Positions 1 through 9,028 are shown, numbered from the stretch's first letter. The stretch is 64,000 bases of DNA from a bacterium (GCA_016125225.1 WGME01000003.1:558001-622000), one strand, 5' to 3'. Program-made: numbers and translations. The notes: a model not told the origin generated them from the sequence alone.

Positions 1-303
1 GTCGCCCCGGCCTGCGGTGGCTGCGCACAGGAAGTTTCCTGCTGCAAGCCGAAGCGAGTGAAGTGCAAGCGCGTTAAGGTCCGCAAGACCTGCTGCGAAG
101 CACCAGCCCCGACCTGCTGCGCTCCCGCCCCGGCTCCGACTTGCTGTGCTCCGGCCCCGGCCCCCAGCTGCTGCGCTCCCGCGCCGACCTGCTGTGCTCC
201 GGCTCCGAGCTGCAGCGCCCCGGCTGCTGCCGCTCCGGCAGAATCACCGGCTCCGTCGACCGCTCCGGCTCCCCCGACCGAAGACGCTCCTCCCAAGGCC
301 TAA
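1..303 (+). CDS. Cys/Ala/Pro-rich small protein, 5'-truncated
   Basis: The frame is open from the first base, so the start lies left of the window. The visible 100 residues begin with a Cys- and Lys-rich part (CGGC, SCCKPKR, KTCCEAP) and continue as a low-complexity run in which CC pairs recur every 6-9 residues, separated by APAP, APAPAP or APS. The tail is Ala/Pro/Ser-rich and acidic. No catalytic domain is visible. The paired cysteines suggest a disulfide-cross-linked envelope or extracellular protein, and planctomycete cell walls are known to be rich in cystine-linked protein; that role is inference. A strong terminator follows 45 bases after the stop. The coding frame is convincing, the function unknown. 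Confidence 0.7.
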   Translation, partial: VAPACGGCAQEVSCCKPKRVKCKRVKVRKTCCEAPAPTCCAPAPAPTCCAPAPAPSCCAPAPTCCAPAPSCSAPAAAAPAESPAPSTAPAPPTEDAPPKA

Positions 304-346
304 TGGCTTGGGCGCAGAAGCCCTCGGCATCTGCAGCGATTTCACG

Positions 347-390
347 AACAGCCTCGGTATCTGACAGAGATACCGAGGCTGTTTTTATTT
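347..390 (+). terminator. Rho-independent terminator of the Cys-rich gene
   Basis: A near-perfect 16-bp inverted repeat (347-362 with 368-383, core cagcctcggtatct) with a 5-base loop is followed by a T-rich run from 382. It closes the gene ending at 303. In the rest of 391-666 I see no gene; this stretch must hold the promoter of the next small gene. Confidence 0.9.
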
Positions 391-666
391 TCCGTTCGCA
401 TCGTCCAGCAGCTACCGTTTCACACATCTCCTCAGCGTTTCACAAACGATCGCGGGTCAGAAACTTCGAAATTTTCGGGCTGAGCCTCAAAAATCACTCA
501 AGTTGCTCTTTCAGGACACGAGCCGCGTGATCTATATCTCCCGCGCACCCAGCGGGAACCACGTTGCGAATCGGCCGGTCATCTCCCTCCGGTCGTGGGC
601 CCTTCGGCAGTTCCCTTCGTTAACTCCTCTCTCTCTCGGACCCAATTCGACTCAAAGGGTATGATA

Positions 667-975
667 ATGGCTAAGCGTTGTGCGTTTCTGTTGGCCAGTC
701 TGGCGCTCATGTCGTCAGCCATGGGCTGCTGCTGCAGCGGACTTTATGGGCGTTCCGGCGGCTGCTCACCTTGTGGTGGCGGCTGTTCACCCTCCTACTA
801 TCCCCCCGGTGGCACAGGCTACTACCAGGGCTACGGCTCGACGGCCTATAACGGCACCTTCGGGACCACCGCCTACATGGGCGATCCCGGTGTGATGACC
901 GCCAGCCCTGTTATGCCTGGCACCACCTATTCGACCACGGCTCTGGCTCCGATCAATTCGCTGCCGACCTACTAA
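667..975 (+). CDS. Small Cys/Gly/Tyr-rich secreted protein
   Basis: A 102-residue protein starting with a signal peptide (MAKRCAFLLASLALMSSAMG) directly followed by CCC, so it may be a lipoprotein, although the lipobox is not canonical. Next comes a short Gly/Cys cluster (GGCSPCGGGCSP) and then a Tyr/Gly/Thr-rich tail (YYPPGGTGYYQGYGS and similar) without any known fold. The ATG at 667 is chosen because AAAGGG ends 8 bases before it; the ATG at 661 is too close to that site. Together with the upstream gene it gives two adjacent small Cys-rich envelope candidates. Function not recognised. Confidence 0.65.
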   Translation: MAKRCAFLLASLALMSSAMGCCCSGLYGRSGGCSPCGGGCSPSYYPPGGTGYYQGYGSTAYNGTFGTTAYMGDPGVMTASPVMPGTTYSTTALAPINSLPTY

Positions 976-1073
976 GGTTGTCGTCGAATTTTATGCACGA
1001 CCGCTGGGCTGTCGCCCGACGAAAATGCGGTATCGTCGGGCTGACGATGGTTTCGTGCTTTGAAGACAGATGC

Positions 1074-1111
1074 ACGCCGGATACGCAACGAACGTGTCCG
1101 GCGTTGTCGTT
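1074..1111 (+). terminator. Hairpin, possible terminator before def
   Basis: A 12-bp stem (1074-1085 with 1093-1104, one G-U pair) closes a 7-base loop. The following bases tgtcgttgg are only weakly T-rich. A second hairpin lies upstream at 1014-1041 (9-bp stem, gcccgacga with tcgtcgggc). Both sit in the 240-base gap between the small Cys-rich gene and def and probably end the first transcript. Confidence 0.45.
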
Positions 1112-1215
1112 GGTACTCCGGGAAGGGCACCGCTGAACTCGCGGTCCTCGCTGATGCAGCGTAGAATGGCGGACGGAATTGGATCTGTCCTGCTCTTCTG
1201 CCAAGTGTCTGCGCT

Positions 1216-1797
1216 ATGCAAATTGTTCCCTATCCGCACCCCGCCCTGCGTTGGAAATCGCGGCCGGTGCAAGAAATCAACGCCGACCTCCGCAAAGCCG
1301 TCGCGGAAATGTTCGAGTTGATGTACGCCCATAACGGGATCGGACTGGCTGCGAACCAGGTCGACCTCCCCTATCGTCTCTTCGTCCTCAACCTGACGGG
1401 CGATCAAGATGCCAAAGAGGAAGAACTGGTTTTCCTGAATCCGGAAATCCTGAAACGCAAGGGGACAACCGAGGGGGAAGAGGGCTGCCTCAGCTTTCCC
1501 GGCATGTATGGCGATGTGAAGCGGGCGGCGGAAATCGTCGTGGAAGCCTTCGACCTCGACGGGAATGTCTTTGAGTACACGCTCGATGATTTGGGGTCAC
1601 GAGCCGTTCAGCATGAAAACGATCATCTCGATGGGGTCTTGTTCATCGATCGCATGGTCGATACGGTTCGCAAAACCTGCGACCCGATGATCGCCGATTT
1701 CGAAGCACAATATCGGCGCAAGCAAACCGAAGGGTTGTTTCCGTCGGATGACGTGGTGAAGGCCCGGCTTAAAGAGCTGGAACCCAAACCCTCCTGA
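1216..1797 (+). CDS. def: Peptide deformylase
   Basis: Removes the N-formyl group from the initiator methionine of new proteins. All three family motifs are present: GIGLAANQ at residues 41-48, EGCLS with metal ligand Cys91, and QHENDH with His133, catalytic Glu134 and His137. At 193 residues it has the usual length. It is followed 55 bases later by fmt, the enzyme that adds the formyl group, a classic pairing. The ATG start fits the family N-terminus (IVPYPHPALR). Cytoplasmic, ribosome-associated function. Confidence 0.97.
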   Translation: MQIVPYPHPALRWKSRPVQEINADLRKAVAEMFELMYAHNGIGLAANQVDLPYRLFVLNLTGDQDAKEEELVFLNPEILKRKGTTEGEEGCLSFPGMYGDVKRAAEIVVEAFDLDGNVFEYTLDDLGSRAVQHENDHLDGVLFIDRMVDTVRKTCDPMIADFEAQYRRKQTEGLFPSDDVVKARLKELEPKPS

Positions 1798-1852
1798 AAC
1801 GGCGTTCGAGCATCAGCCGGCCCTTTCCACACACGACCCGAGTGAGTGCGTG

Positions 1853-2800
1853 ATGCCTTTACGGATTGGATTTCTGGGAACCGGTCGCCTGGCCATGCCG
1901 GTCTTTCAGGCCATTTGCGATTCGCCGCACCAAGTCTGCGGCCTGATGACCCAGCCCGACCGAACCGGCCCGGGTCACCATCGGCATCGCAATCCGTTGA
2001 AAGAACTGGCCATCGAACGGGGAATTCCGGTCCTGCAACCCGTGCGTATCAAACGTCCGGAAGCGGTTGCAGAGTTGCGGGCTCTTGATCCGGAACTGTT
2101 CGTGGTCGCGGCCTATGGGCAGATTCTGTCGCAAGAGATACTGGATCTGCCACGACTCGGGACGATCAATGTGCATGCCTCGCTGTTGCCACGCTATCGT
2201 GGAGCCACCCCCATCCATGCTTCCGTGTTGAACGGCGATGCGGAAAGCGGCATCACCATCATTCGTCTGGTGCAGGAACTCGACGCTGGTCCAATGCTGG
2301 GGTGCGTTACCACTCCCATTGGCTGCAAAGAAACCACGGGGGAACTCGAAGATCGTCTGGCGAGCCTGGCTCCAGAGTTGACTCTGCGGGTAATTGCAGA
2401 GTTGGAAGCTGAGACCGCCGTAGAGACGGCACAAGATGCCTCACTGGCCACGCATGTCGGTAAGCTCTCCAAGGCCGATGGACGTATCGAATGGTCGCAA
2501 TCGGCCAAGCAGATCGAGCGGCATGTGCGAGGTATGCAACCCTGGCCCGGACCATTCACCCAACTGCATCAAGCGGACAAACCTCCGTTGCGCATGCAGG
2601 TGCTCGAAGTCGACCCCGTTTTCAGCGAGTCCCCCTCACCGCCAGGCGATGTGATCGATGTCGCCGGCGATAGTATCACTCTGCGGTGTGGCGATGCGGC
2701 AGTCCGTGTCCTGCGCGTCCATCCCGATGGCAAACGCCCCATGCCCGTGGCGGAATTCCTGCGCGGGCGACGAGTCCAGATTGGTGATCGTTGCGAATAA
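1853..2800 (+). CDS. fmt: Methionyl-tRNA formyltransferase
   Basis: Transfers a formyl group from 10-formyl-tetrahydrofolate to Met-tRNA(fMet). The N-terminal Rossmann-type part begins PLRIGFLGTGRLAMPVF, and the active-site stretch HASLLPRYRGATPI holds the conserved Asn/His/Arg region, followed by a C-terminal OB-type domain with GDV and LRCGDAAVRVLRV. The ATG at 1853 is preferred over the GTG directly before it because it gives the family-typical N-terminus. The protein has 315 residues, a normal length. It lies between def and a deacetylase-family gene that starts 6 bases after its stop, so co-transcription is likely. Confidence 0.97.
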   Translation: MPLRIGFLGTGRLAMPVFQAICDSPHQVCGLMTQPDRTGPGHHRHRNPLKELAIERGIPVLQPVRIKRPEAVAELRALDPELFVVAAYGQILSQEILDLPRLGTINVHASLLPRYRGATPIHASVLNGDAESGITIIRLVQELDAGPMLGCVTTPIGCKETTGELEDRLASLAPELTLRVIAELEAETAVETAQDASLATHVGKLSKADGRIEWSQSAKQIERHVRGMQPWPGPFTQLHQADKPPLRMQVLEVDPVFSESPSPPGDVIDVAGDSITLRCGDAAVRVLRVHPDGKRPMPVAEFLRGRRVQIGDRCE

Positions 2801-2806
2801 GCTGTC

Positions 2807-3721
2807 ATGACGATCCCTTTGTATTACACCGACCAGTTCGTGCTGCCCTTGCCCAAACAGCATCGATTTCCGATGCAGAAGTACGCCCGCTTGCGTGCCC
2901 ATCTGGCACAATCGTCCTGGCGAGAGCACATCGAATTTCTGATCCCGCCCGCCGCGACAGACGAAGAGATCCTGCGAGCCCATACCCCCGCCTATCTAGC
3001 GCAGATCTGCGAAGGACGGCTGTCGCGCGAGGAGATTTTAGGGCTCGGTTTTCCCTGGTCACCCGAGTTGGTTGAACGTTCGCGACGATCTTCGGGCGGG
3101 ACGATCTCAGCCTGCCGATCGGCATTGAGCCAAGGTTTCTCTGCAAACCTCGCTGGCGGTACTCATCATGCGTTTACCGACCACGGCGAAGGTTTCTGCC
3201 TGTTCAATGACAGCATGATTGCCGCACGAGCGATGCAGGCCGAAGGTCTGGTGACGCATGTGGCGATCATCGATTGCGATGTCCATCAAGGCAATGGCAC
3301 GGCATCGATTGCAGCAGACGACCCCAGCATCTTCACGTTTTCCATTCACAGCGCCCGCAATTATCCGTTCCAGAAGATGACGAGCGACTGGGACATTGAA
3401 CTTCCCGATGGCACCAGCGACGAAACGTACCTCTGGCATTTGTATGAGGCATTACCAGCGGTCATTGCACAAGCGAATCCCGATCTGGTGATTTATGTTT
3501 CCGGGGCCGATCCGTATGTGGGTGACCGTTTGGGACGACTGGCCCTGACACCGGATGGGTTGGCTGCCCGTGATCGGCTGGTGTATGAATCGTGTCGGCA
3601 CCATCAACTGCCGGTAGCCGTCAGCATGGCAGGGGGATATGCCCCGAACATTGACGAGATCGTGGCAATTCATGCACAAACCGTGGAAATTGGCATCGAA
3701 ATGTGGTCCACGAAACGGTAA
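2807..3721 (+). CDS. Histone deacetylase / AcuC-family hydrolase
   Basis: A zinc-dependent deacetylase of the arginase/deacetylase fold, 304 residues. The signatures are the tandem His pair GGTHHAF (His120-His121), zinc ligands in IDCDVHQGNG (Asp158, His160), and the later Asp in SGADPYVGD. GDRLG after it matches the class I/II bacterial family. Substrate is unknown; bacterial members act on acetylated lysines, acetylpolyamines or other amides. It starts 6 bases after fmt and so probably belongs to the def-fmt transcript, which hints at a link to protein N-terminal or lysine modification but does not prove it. Confidence 0.9.
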   Translation: MTIPLYYTDQFVLPLPKQHRFPMQKYARLRAHLAQSSWREHIEFLIPPAATDEEILRAHTPAYLAQICEGRLSREEILGLGFPWSPELVERSRRSSGGTISACRSALSQGFSANLAGGTHHAFTDHGEGFCLFNDSMIAARAMQAEGLVTHVAIIDCDVHQGNGTASIAADDPSIFTFSIHSARNYPFQKMTSDWDIELPDGTSDETYLWHLYEALPAVIAQANPDLVIYVSGADPYVGDRLGRLALTPDGLAARDRLVYESCRHHQLPVAVSMAGGYAPNIDEIVAIHAQTVEIGIEMWSTKR

Positions 3722-3802
3722 GCCAATCGCCAGTGAGAACCTGTGGCGGTATCATAATGGGGCGTAGTTTCAACTGCTGGGATGGACAGCCGGGAGCCGG
3801 TG

Positions 3803-4369
3803 ATGCGTGGTCCGGGATATCGACGAGATTTGGATGTGCGCCGCATGTGGAAGTGCCCCGCTTGTGGTGCTGAATTGCGTGTATCAGGCGAAGTGACAAC
3901 GGTGCTGTGCGACTGCCAGTCGGCCGGTGTCTGGATGCATATTGCGTCGGAGCGGAACGCCGTGCCGCGTCCTCAACAGCCCATGTGTTCGCGAGACATC
4001 CCCGTCGCGGAGTTCCAACTGACGGAAGAAGAACTGGCAAAGCCGTTGGAAGGGCGCATCCGTCGCCGTCAGGCTCCTCCTGCTCCGCCCCCCGCTCAGG
4101 AACGTCGTGGACCGGGTCAACGAACACCCCCAGAGGCTTCGCAAGGAGCATCGCCGGAGCCAGTAGCCGGCGGAGATGCCGTTCCTGCCACACCTGCTCG
4201 TCAGGGACGGAAAGAACGCCCTCCGCGTGAACGACAACGGCCAACTCCGCGTTCTGCCCCCCCGGCTGAGTATACAAGCGGCAATTCCGCTGTTCCGGAA
4301 CCCACCAAACCGGAACCACCGCCGACGGTCGCTGAAGACGATGGCTTTGGTGCCGGACTTGAGACGTAA
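3803..4369 (+). CDS. Zinc-ribbon protein with Pro-rich tail, hypothetical
   Basis: A 188-residue protein with a short N-terminal zinc-ribbon-like segment (MWKCPACG followed 20 residues later by CDC) and a long low-complexity tail rich in Pro, Arg, Glu and Ala. No enzymatic domain is visible. The ATG at 3803 has GGGAG 8 bases upstream; an ATG at 3782 in the same frame is possible but has no clear ribosome site. It is convergent with the ABC ATPase gene, with stops only 2 bases apart, and no terminator between them is obvious. Function unknown. Confidence 0.6.
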   Translation: MRGPGYRRDLDVRRMWKCPACGAELRVSGEVTTVLCDCQSAGVWMHIASERNAVPRPQQPMCSRDIPVAEFQLTEEELAKPLEGRIRRRQAPPAPPPAQERRGPGQRTPPEASQGASPEPVAGGDAVPATPARQGRKERPPRERQRPTPRSAPPAEYTSGNSAVPEPTKPEPPPTVAEDDGFGAGLET

Positions 4370-4371
4370 AG

Positions 4372-5304
4372 CTATTCCCAGAAGTGATGGCCGGTCTTCG
4401 AGATGAAGACGTCCTCCAAGGTGGGCTTGGCCAAGGAGATCGCCAGAATCTCCTGCGGGAACGCACTCACCAGATCGCGCAGCAACTCCAAAGCCTGCGG
4501 GCGCTCGATGCGCAAATCATTCCCCACGGTTTGCGGTTCAACTCCGAAGCGGTTGGCAATCGCGGTGGCGAGTTGTGCGGCATCCGCGGTTTTGAGTATC
4601 AAGGTCTCACCCCCCAACTCCGCACGTAACTCAGTGGGTGAACCCGATGCAACCAGATGACCGCGATCGAGAATGGCAACCCGATCACAGCGTTCGGCTT
4701 CATCCATCAGATGTGTGGTGACGAGAATCGTCATCTGCTCTTGTTCGCGTAACCGGGCCAGGACCGTCCACAGATCGAGTCGTGCCCCGGGATCGAGACC
4801 GGTGCTCGGTTCATCGAGGATCAGACACCGAGGCTTATGCAGCAGGCTTTTCGCGATTTCCACACGCCGCTTCAGACCTCCCGAAAGCGTGTCGACCAAC
4901 TGCGTTAATCGATCTTGGACGCCCAGCCAGCTTGTGACTTCGTCGATACGGCGGCTGAGGTTGCCCCCCAATAAGCCATAGAGGTGCCCCTGATGCCAGA
5001 GGTTTTCCTGCACGGTCAATTTGCCGTCCAGGCTGGGGGACTGGAATGTGACACCCAGTAAGGCTCTGATGGCGGCTGCGTTGTCAGAGAGAGAATGCGG
5101 TCCCAATTCGATCTGTCCGGACTGCAGTGGCAACAACGTGGTCAGCAGCCGAAACAGCGTAGTCTTTCCGCCACCATTGGGCCCCAGAAGTCCGAAGATT
5201 TCCGCAGGTTCAACCGTGAATGACACGTCCTGCAGCGCGACTCGTTCGCCATAGCGAAAAGTCAGGTTCCGGATGACCAGTCGCAAGCGCGAATCATCCG
5301 GCAT
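4372..5304 (-). CDS. ABC transporter ATP-binding protein
   Basis: A 310-residue ATPase of the multidrug/daunorubicin (CcmA-like) export type. It has Walker A (GPNGGGKTT), a Q-loop (TFQSPSLDG), the signature LSGGLKRR, Walker B (CLILDEP) with a following D-loop, and the switch His (VTTHLMDEAE). The ATG at 5304 has a strong GGGAGGA site 6 bases upstream. It is the last gene of the respiratory cluster, 86 bases after coxD. No permease gene is adjacent: the next gene is convergent. In other bacteria such ATPases often accompany ctaA/ctaB, so a role linked to heme or oxidase assembly is possible but unproven. Confidence 0.92.
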   Translation of the reverse strand: MPDDSRLRLVIRNLTFRYGERVALQDVSFTVEPAEIFGLLGPNGGGKTTLFRLLTTLLPLQSGQIELGPHSLSDNAAAIRALLGVTFQSPSLDGKLTVQENLWHQGHLYGLLGGNLSRRIDEVTSWLGVQDRLTQLVDTLSGGLKRRVEIAKSLLHKPRCLILDEPSTGLDPGARLDLWTVLARLREQEQMTILVTTHLMDEAERCDRVAILDRGHLVASGSPTELRAELGGETLILKTADAAQLATAIANRFGVEPQTVGNDLRIERPQALELLRDLVSAFPQEILAISLAKPTLEDVFISKTGHHFWE

Positions 5305-5390
5305 CACTGGTCCTCCCGAAAAGCCACATACCTCGGCAGCAGATCTGGCCGAGGTATGAAATGGAACATGGCAGCAGGCGGCTTCGGCGG

Positions 5391-5801
5391 TTAGTGTTCC
5401 GCGGCGGCAGGAGCATGCTCCCCTTCCGCGTGATGCTCGGCCCCCTCGGAATGATGCTCGGCCGATGCCTGCATCCGCTCGTATTCGAGATGTTGAGGTG
5501 CGGTGGGTGTGTAGTACGACATGCCCACATCGGGCATGAGTGCGAACGGAATCGCTGAGGCAAGAATCAATGTTGGGGCGAGCAGCAGATACTTCCAGGC
5601 CCGCTCAAACTTGAGGTGCATGAAGAACAGCAGCACGCACATCGCCTTGGCGACGGCAATGGCCATCACAATGACCCGCAACACATTCTTGTTGCCCAGA
5701 TGCATCGTATCGGCCAGCACCGACAAACCGGTGAAAACGCACAACGCCAGGAAGACGGCGAAATACGTGCCGGCATGAGATTCAGCATGATCGTGAGACA
5801 T
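5391..5801 (-). CDS. coxD: Cytochrome c oxidase subunit IV
   Basis: A 136-residue membrane protein of the prokaryotic cytochrome c oxidase subunit IV family. Three hydrophobic segments are visible (starting at about FAVFLALCVFTG, VIVMAIAVAKAMCVLLF, and YLLLAPTLILASAIPF), with the family-typical FFMHLKFE between the second and third. The C-terminus is His/Glu/Ala-rich (AEHHSEGAEHHAEGEH). The start at 5801 has GGAAAG 8 bases upstream. It lies 59 bases after coxC. It stabilises the oxidase and has no known catalytic role. Confidence 0.85.
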   Translation of the reverse strand: MSHDHAESHAGTYFAVFLALCVFTGLSVLADTMHLGNKNVLRVIVMAIAVAKAMCVLLFFMHLKFERAWKYLLLAPTLILASAIPFALMPDVGMSYYTPTAPQHLEYERMQASAEHHSEGAEHHAEGEHAPAAAEH

Positions 5802-5860
5802 ATTCGACTTTCCGGTTCGATCCGATCGTACGACGACATCGCCGTCAATCGATGCACCAA

Positions 5861-6928
5861 TCAGATAATGTAAATCAGCGGAAACAGGAAGATCCACACC
5901 AGGTCCACAAAGTGCCAGTACAATCCGATGTTTTCCACGAAGACCGCATCGGCAATCGTCAGCGGATTTCGCATCAAAGCCATGATGAACAGGATCAGGC
6001 CCACGATGACGTGAATGGCATGAAAGCCGGTCATCAGGAAGTAATTGGAAGCAAACAGGTTGCCGTACAGAATCGGACGGATGCGTGCCACTTCGTAGTT
6101 GGAAACGAAATGACTGATTTCCGGATCGGCCTGCATGGCCTGCAGATAACCGACCACGGTGGACTTATCAACTTCCGCATGATGTTCCCCCTCACCACCA
6201 TGATGTTCGGGGAATGTTCCTAATGCGATCGGGGGAATCTTGCTGGCGTCCGACTCGGAACGCAACTTGTCCATATCGGGGCGAGATACGGCAAGCGAGA
6301 CCTCATCGCGAACATGATCTCGCAGGAAGAAGAATTCATCGGCAAACTTTTTGAGGCCCGCAGCCGACTTGAACTCGGCGGATTCCGGTGACTTGGCCTG
6401 CAAGTCGGTCAGCTTGGAGTCGAGTTCAGACAGTCGATCTTCCCGGGTTTTGACATCAGGAAACATGGAAGCTAACTGACCATCGAGGCGGTACTGCAGG
6501 TCGTTGACCAGTTTGTTCATGGCCTGCCGGTCATTCTCAGGAATGTGACCGGGCAGAATGTCGTGCTGGAACTTGCCATAGTATTCGACCGACTTGATGC
6601 CCAGGAACAGCACGCCACAGATCAAGGTAATCAGCATCGCCAATTTTGCGGTCTGGGCCTTGCCCTGCAGCAAGGCGTCGTGCGAGTAGACCACCAGGTA
6701 GCTGGAGAAGATCAGCACGAAGGTGTTGATGCCCCCCAAGGCGATATTGATGTGCGTGATGTGCACGTCGGTGGGCCAACCCGGCGAACCGATGCGCATC
6801 ACGATGTAGGTGCCGATGAAGGCTGTGAAGAACATGATTTCCGTACCCAGGAATAACCACATCCCGAGTTTGGCGGTCGTAATCGGAATGCCCATCCGCA
6901 AAGCAGGGGCGGCATGTGCATGTGTCAT
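5861..6928 (-). CDS. coxC: Cytochrome c oxidase subunit III with large insertion
   Basis: Membrane subunit III of the heme-copper oxidase. N-terminal helices ([61 protein letters not shown]) and C-terminal helices ([18 protein letters not shown], then ending in [13 protein letters not shown]) match the short bacterial family. Between helices IV and V, roughly residues 120-280, lies a charged, partly coiled-coil-like insert ending in a His-rich patch ([15 protein letters not shown]), so the protein has 355 residues against about 200 in the usual family. The ATG at 6928 has AAGAG 8 bases upstream; a GTG at 6937 is the alternative. It lies between ctaB and coxD. Confidence 0.9.
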   Translation of the reverse strand: MTHAHAAPALRMGIPITTAKLGMWLFLGTEIMFFTAFIGTYIVMRIGSPGWPTDVHITHINIALGGINTFVLIFSSYLVVYSHDALLQGKAQTAKLAMLITLICGVLFLGIKSVEYYGKFQHDILPGHIPENDRQAMNKLVNDLQYRLDGQLASMFPDVKTREDRLSELDSKLTDLQAKSPESAEFKSAAGLKKFADEFFFLRDHVRDEVSLAVSRPDMDKLRSESDASKIPPIALGTFPEHHGGEGEHHAEVDKSTVVGYLQAMQADPEISHFVSNYEVARIRPILYGNLFASNYFLMTGFHAIHVIVGLILFIMALMRNPLTIADAVFVENIGLYWHFVDLVWIFLFPLIYII

Positions 6929-6992
6929 ATCAGTCACTCTTTTCGCAGAACGTCAGGTCGATTTCCGTGATCACCAGCTACAAACACCGTGC

Positions 6993-7937
6993 TTAACCAG
7001 CCGTTAGCCCGAGAATATGATCCAGTGCTAAGGTGGCCAAGACCGTGGGTAAATATACCAGCGAAACCCATACCACTCGACGAGCCGAACGCCGGGTTTC
7101 TTGCAGTGCAAACAGGACAGAAGCGGCGAGGTACGCCGAGCCTAGCAGGAACGCAACCACTAAGTAGGCATTGCCCCCGAGACCCAGCCAACCCGGCAGC
7201 AGGCTGAGTGGCAACAGGCAAACGGCATACACCGTTGCCAGTAGCCCGGTCACATGCGGTTGGGGATGCACGCCCGGCAACATCCGTAAGCCAGCTGAGG
7301 CATAATCATCACGATATAGCCACGCGATCGCCAGGAAATGAGGAAACTGCCAGAAGAACATCAGTCCGAACAGGGCCGCAGCATGGACATCGAGCGGTTG
7401 TCCTGCGGCCGTCCAACCTAGAACCGGGGGCATGGCCCCAGGAATAGCCCCCACCGCAGTACACAGCGAGGTCCAGCGTTTGAGGGGCGTGTAGACCAGG
7501 GCATATAGCAGGAACGTCCCCCCGGCAAGCATTGCCGTCAACGGGTTCACGGTCCAGGCGAGATAACTGCAACCAACGATGGCCCAAGTGAGACCCAGCC
7601 CACATACCTCGGCCGAGGCCATCCGCCCCGATGGCAACGGCCGATCTTCCGTCCGTCGCATCCGTCGGTCTGTTGTTTGCTCGAACCACTGATTGAACGC
7701 CGAGGACCCGGCGGCGACCAGCACAACCCCTACGATGGCGTGCCAAAGCTGAGCCGTGGTGGGCTCACCTTGTCGTCCCAGCAGGAAACCCACGCTGACG
7801 GTGATCATCACCATCAGGGCAATGCGGGGCCGCATGAGAGAAAGGTAGTCCATGAGACGTTGTGAGCCGGTCAGGCTGACGGATTCCGTTGCCAGGGGCC
7901 GGACGGCATTCGGTGCGGCTTCTACCGTGGTGCTCAT
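6993..7937 (-). CDS. ctaB: Protoheme IX farnesyltransferase (heme O synthase)
   Basis: A UbiA-superfamily polytopic enzyme that attaches the farnesyl group to heme B, making heme O. Visible signatures are LMRPRIALMVMI, the first Asp-rich motif NQWFEQTTDRRMRRTEDRPL, YTPLKRWTS and FFWQFPHFLAIAWLYRDDY. The ATG at 7937 overlaps the ctaA stop by 4 bases (ATGA), so translation is probably coupled. The enzyme has 314 residues, a normal length. With ctaA it supplies the heme A needed by the oxidase genes around it. Confidence 0.95.
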   Translation of the reverse strand: MSTTVEAAPNAVRPLATESVSLTGSQRLMDYLSLMRPRIALMVMITVSVGFLLGRQGEPTTAQLWHAIVGVVLVAAGSSAFNQWFEQTTDRRMRRTEDRPLPSGRMASAEVCGLGLTWAIVGCSYLAWTVNPLTAMLAGGTFLLYALVYTPLKRWTSLCTAVGAIPGAMPPVLGWTAAGQPLDVHAAALFGLMFFWQFPHFLAIAWLYRDDYASAGLRMLPGVHPQPHVTGLLATVYAVCLLPLSLLPGWLGLGGNAYLVVAFLLGSAYLAASVLFALQETRRSARRVVWVSLVYLPTVLATLALDHILGLTAG

Positions 7938-8890
7938 GCCAATCCCCCCGCCTTGGTCAGGGCCGGATAGGCTGGTGACGGAGTCACCGCTTGAGCTGCA
8001 GGCAGCAGATGCCATGTTCGCACGACAGCCAGAACTGTCGTCATGAAGGTCATCAGTCCGAACACTTTGTGGAGGCTACGAACAGAGACTTGCCAGGGGG
8101 ATTGCTGAATGGCCACCACACTCCACTGCGGAAAGCCATACTTCAGGCCCCAGGTCATCAGCCCAATCGCCGCCTGCATCAAGACACATCCACAGACAAT
8201 CGCCGCGGCGTTCGTCAGCGTGCGTGAGCCTGTTCGATAGCTTGTTAGCAGGAATCCCACGGCGGCGATAGCAACGGCTAACGCAAACCAAGGATGAATC
8301 AACCAGGCTTGGGCCCAGCCCAGATGCCGTAACAGACTTCCCAGCACATATTGCACAGACAGGACGATAAGAGTCACGGCCCCCATCACCAGCGATGTGC
8401 GAGTGGCTGCGGAATTCGTAATGGGAAGCTGCTGGGTCCAACGGGATGATGTCATTGCGACCAGCACGCCCATCAAGCTGAAGACCACGGCGGCAAACAG
8501 GCCATGCCCCAAGGCGATCAATCGCTGATCGGCCAGGACGCGGGCACCACCGAGCAGGCCCTGCAGAATGACACCCAGCAGAATGGCTCCCACCAGCATT
8601 TTGACCGATTCACGACAATCCGTACAGAAGGCCAACCCGGCGAGAATGAGGGTCATGACTCCCACCAGCATTCCCGCAAGCCGATGACCATGCTCGAGGA
8701 ACTGGTCACCGGTGGACTTCAGCCATGGATACGCCAGCATGCCTTGACCGTCTGATGTTGGCCAATCGGCGAATGCCATACCCGCATCGACCGTGGTTAC
8801 GACAGCACCGACACTAATGGGCAACAGGGCGACGATGGCGGTGAGCCATGCCAACCGGTGCAGCCAAAGTGTCGCCGTCGCTTCCCGCAT
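7934..8890 (-). CDS. ctaA: Heme A synthase (COX15/CtaA family)
   Basis: Oxidises the C8 methyl of heme O to the formyl group of heme A. A 318-residue protein with about eight membrane segments. The family signatures are GAVVTTVDAGMAFADWP near the N-terminus, LEHGHRLAGMLVG (heme-ligand His), a second His in ALGHGLFAAVVF, and a repeated half with LHKVFGLMTF. AGGA lies 4 bases before the ATG. The gene sits between coxA and ctaB in the operon. Confidence 0.93.
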   Translation of the reverse strand: MREATATLWLHRLAWLTAIVALLPISVGAVVTTVDAGMAFADWPTSDGQGMLAYPWLKSTGDQFLEHGHRLAGMLVGVMTLILAGLAFCTDCRESVKMLVGAILLGVILQGLLGGARVLADQRLIALGHGLFAAVVFSLMGVLVAMTSSRWTQQLPITNSAATRTSLVMGAVTLIVLSVQYVLGSLLRHLGWAQAWLIHPWFALAVAIAAVGFLLTSYRTGSRTLTNAAAIVCGCVLMQAAIGLMTWGLKYGFPQWSVVAIQQSPWQVSVRSLHKVFGLMTFMTTVLAVVRTWHLLPAAQAVTPSPAYPALTKAGGLA

Positions 8891-9028
8891 GAAATCCTAC
8901 TGTCTTTTGCGAGAGCTCACCCCGAGTCACAAGATTCGAGGTCGCCCTTGCAGCTTCAACTTTAATGTTTCGGTGAGTTGCCGAGATCGCCTGTCCCATC
9001 CATCAAACGGAACAAATCCCATTAGCCA

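Noticed and set aside
74-427. 117-codon minus-strand frame at the left end
   Set aside because: It is antisense to the Cys-rich gene and runs across its terminator hairpin.
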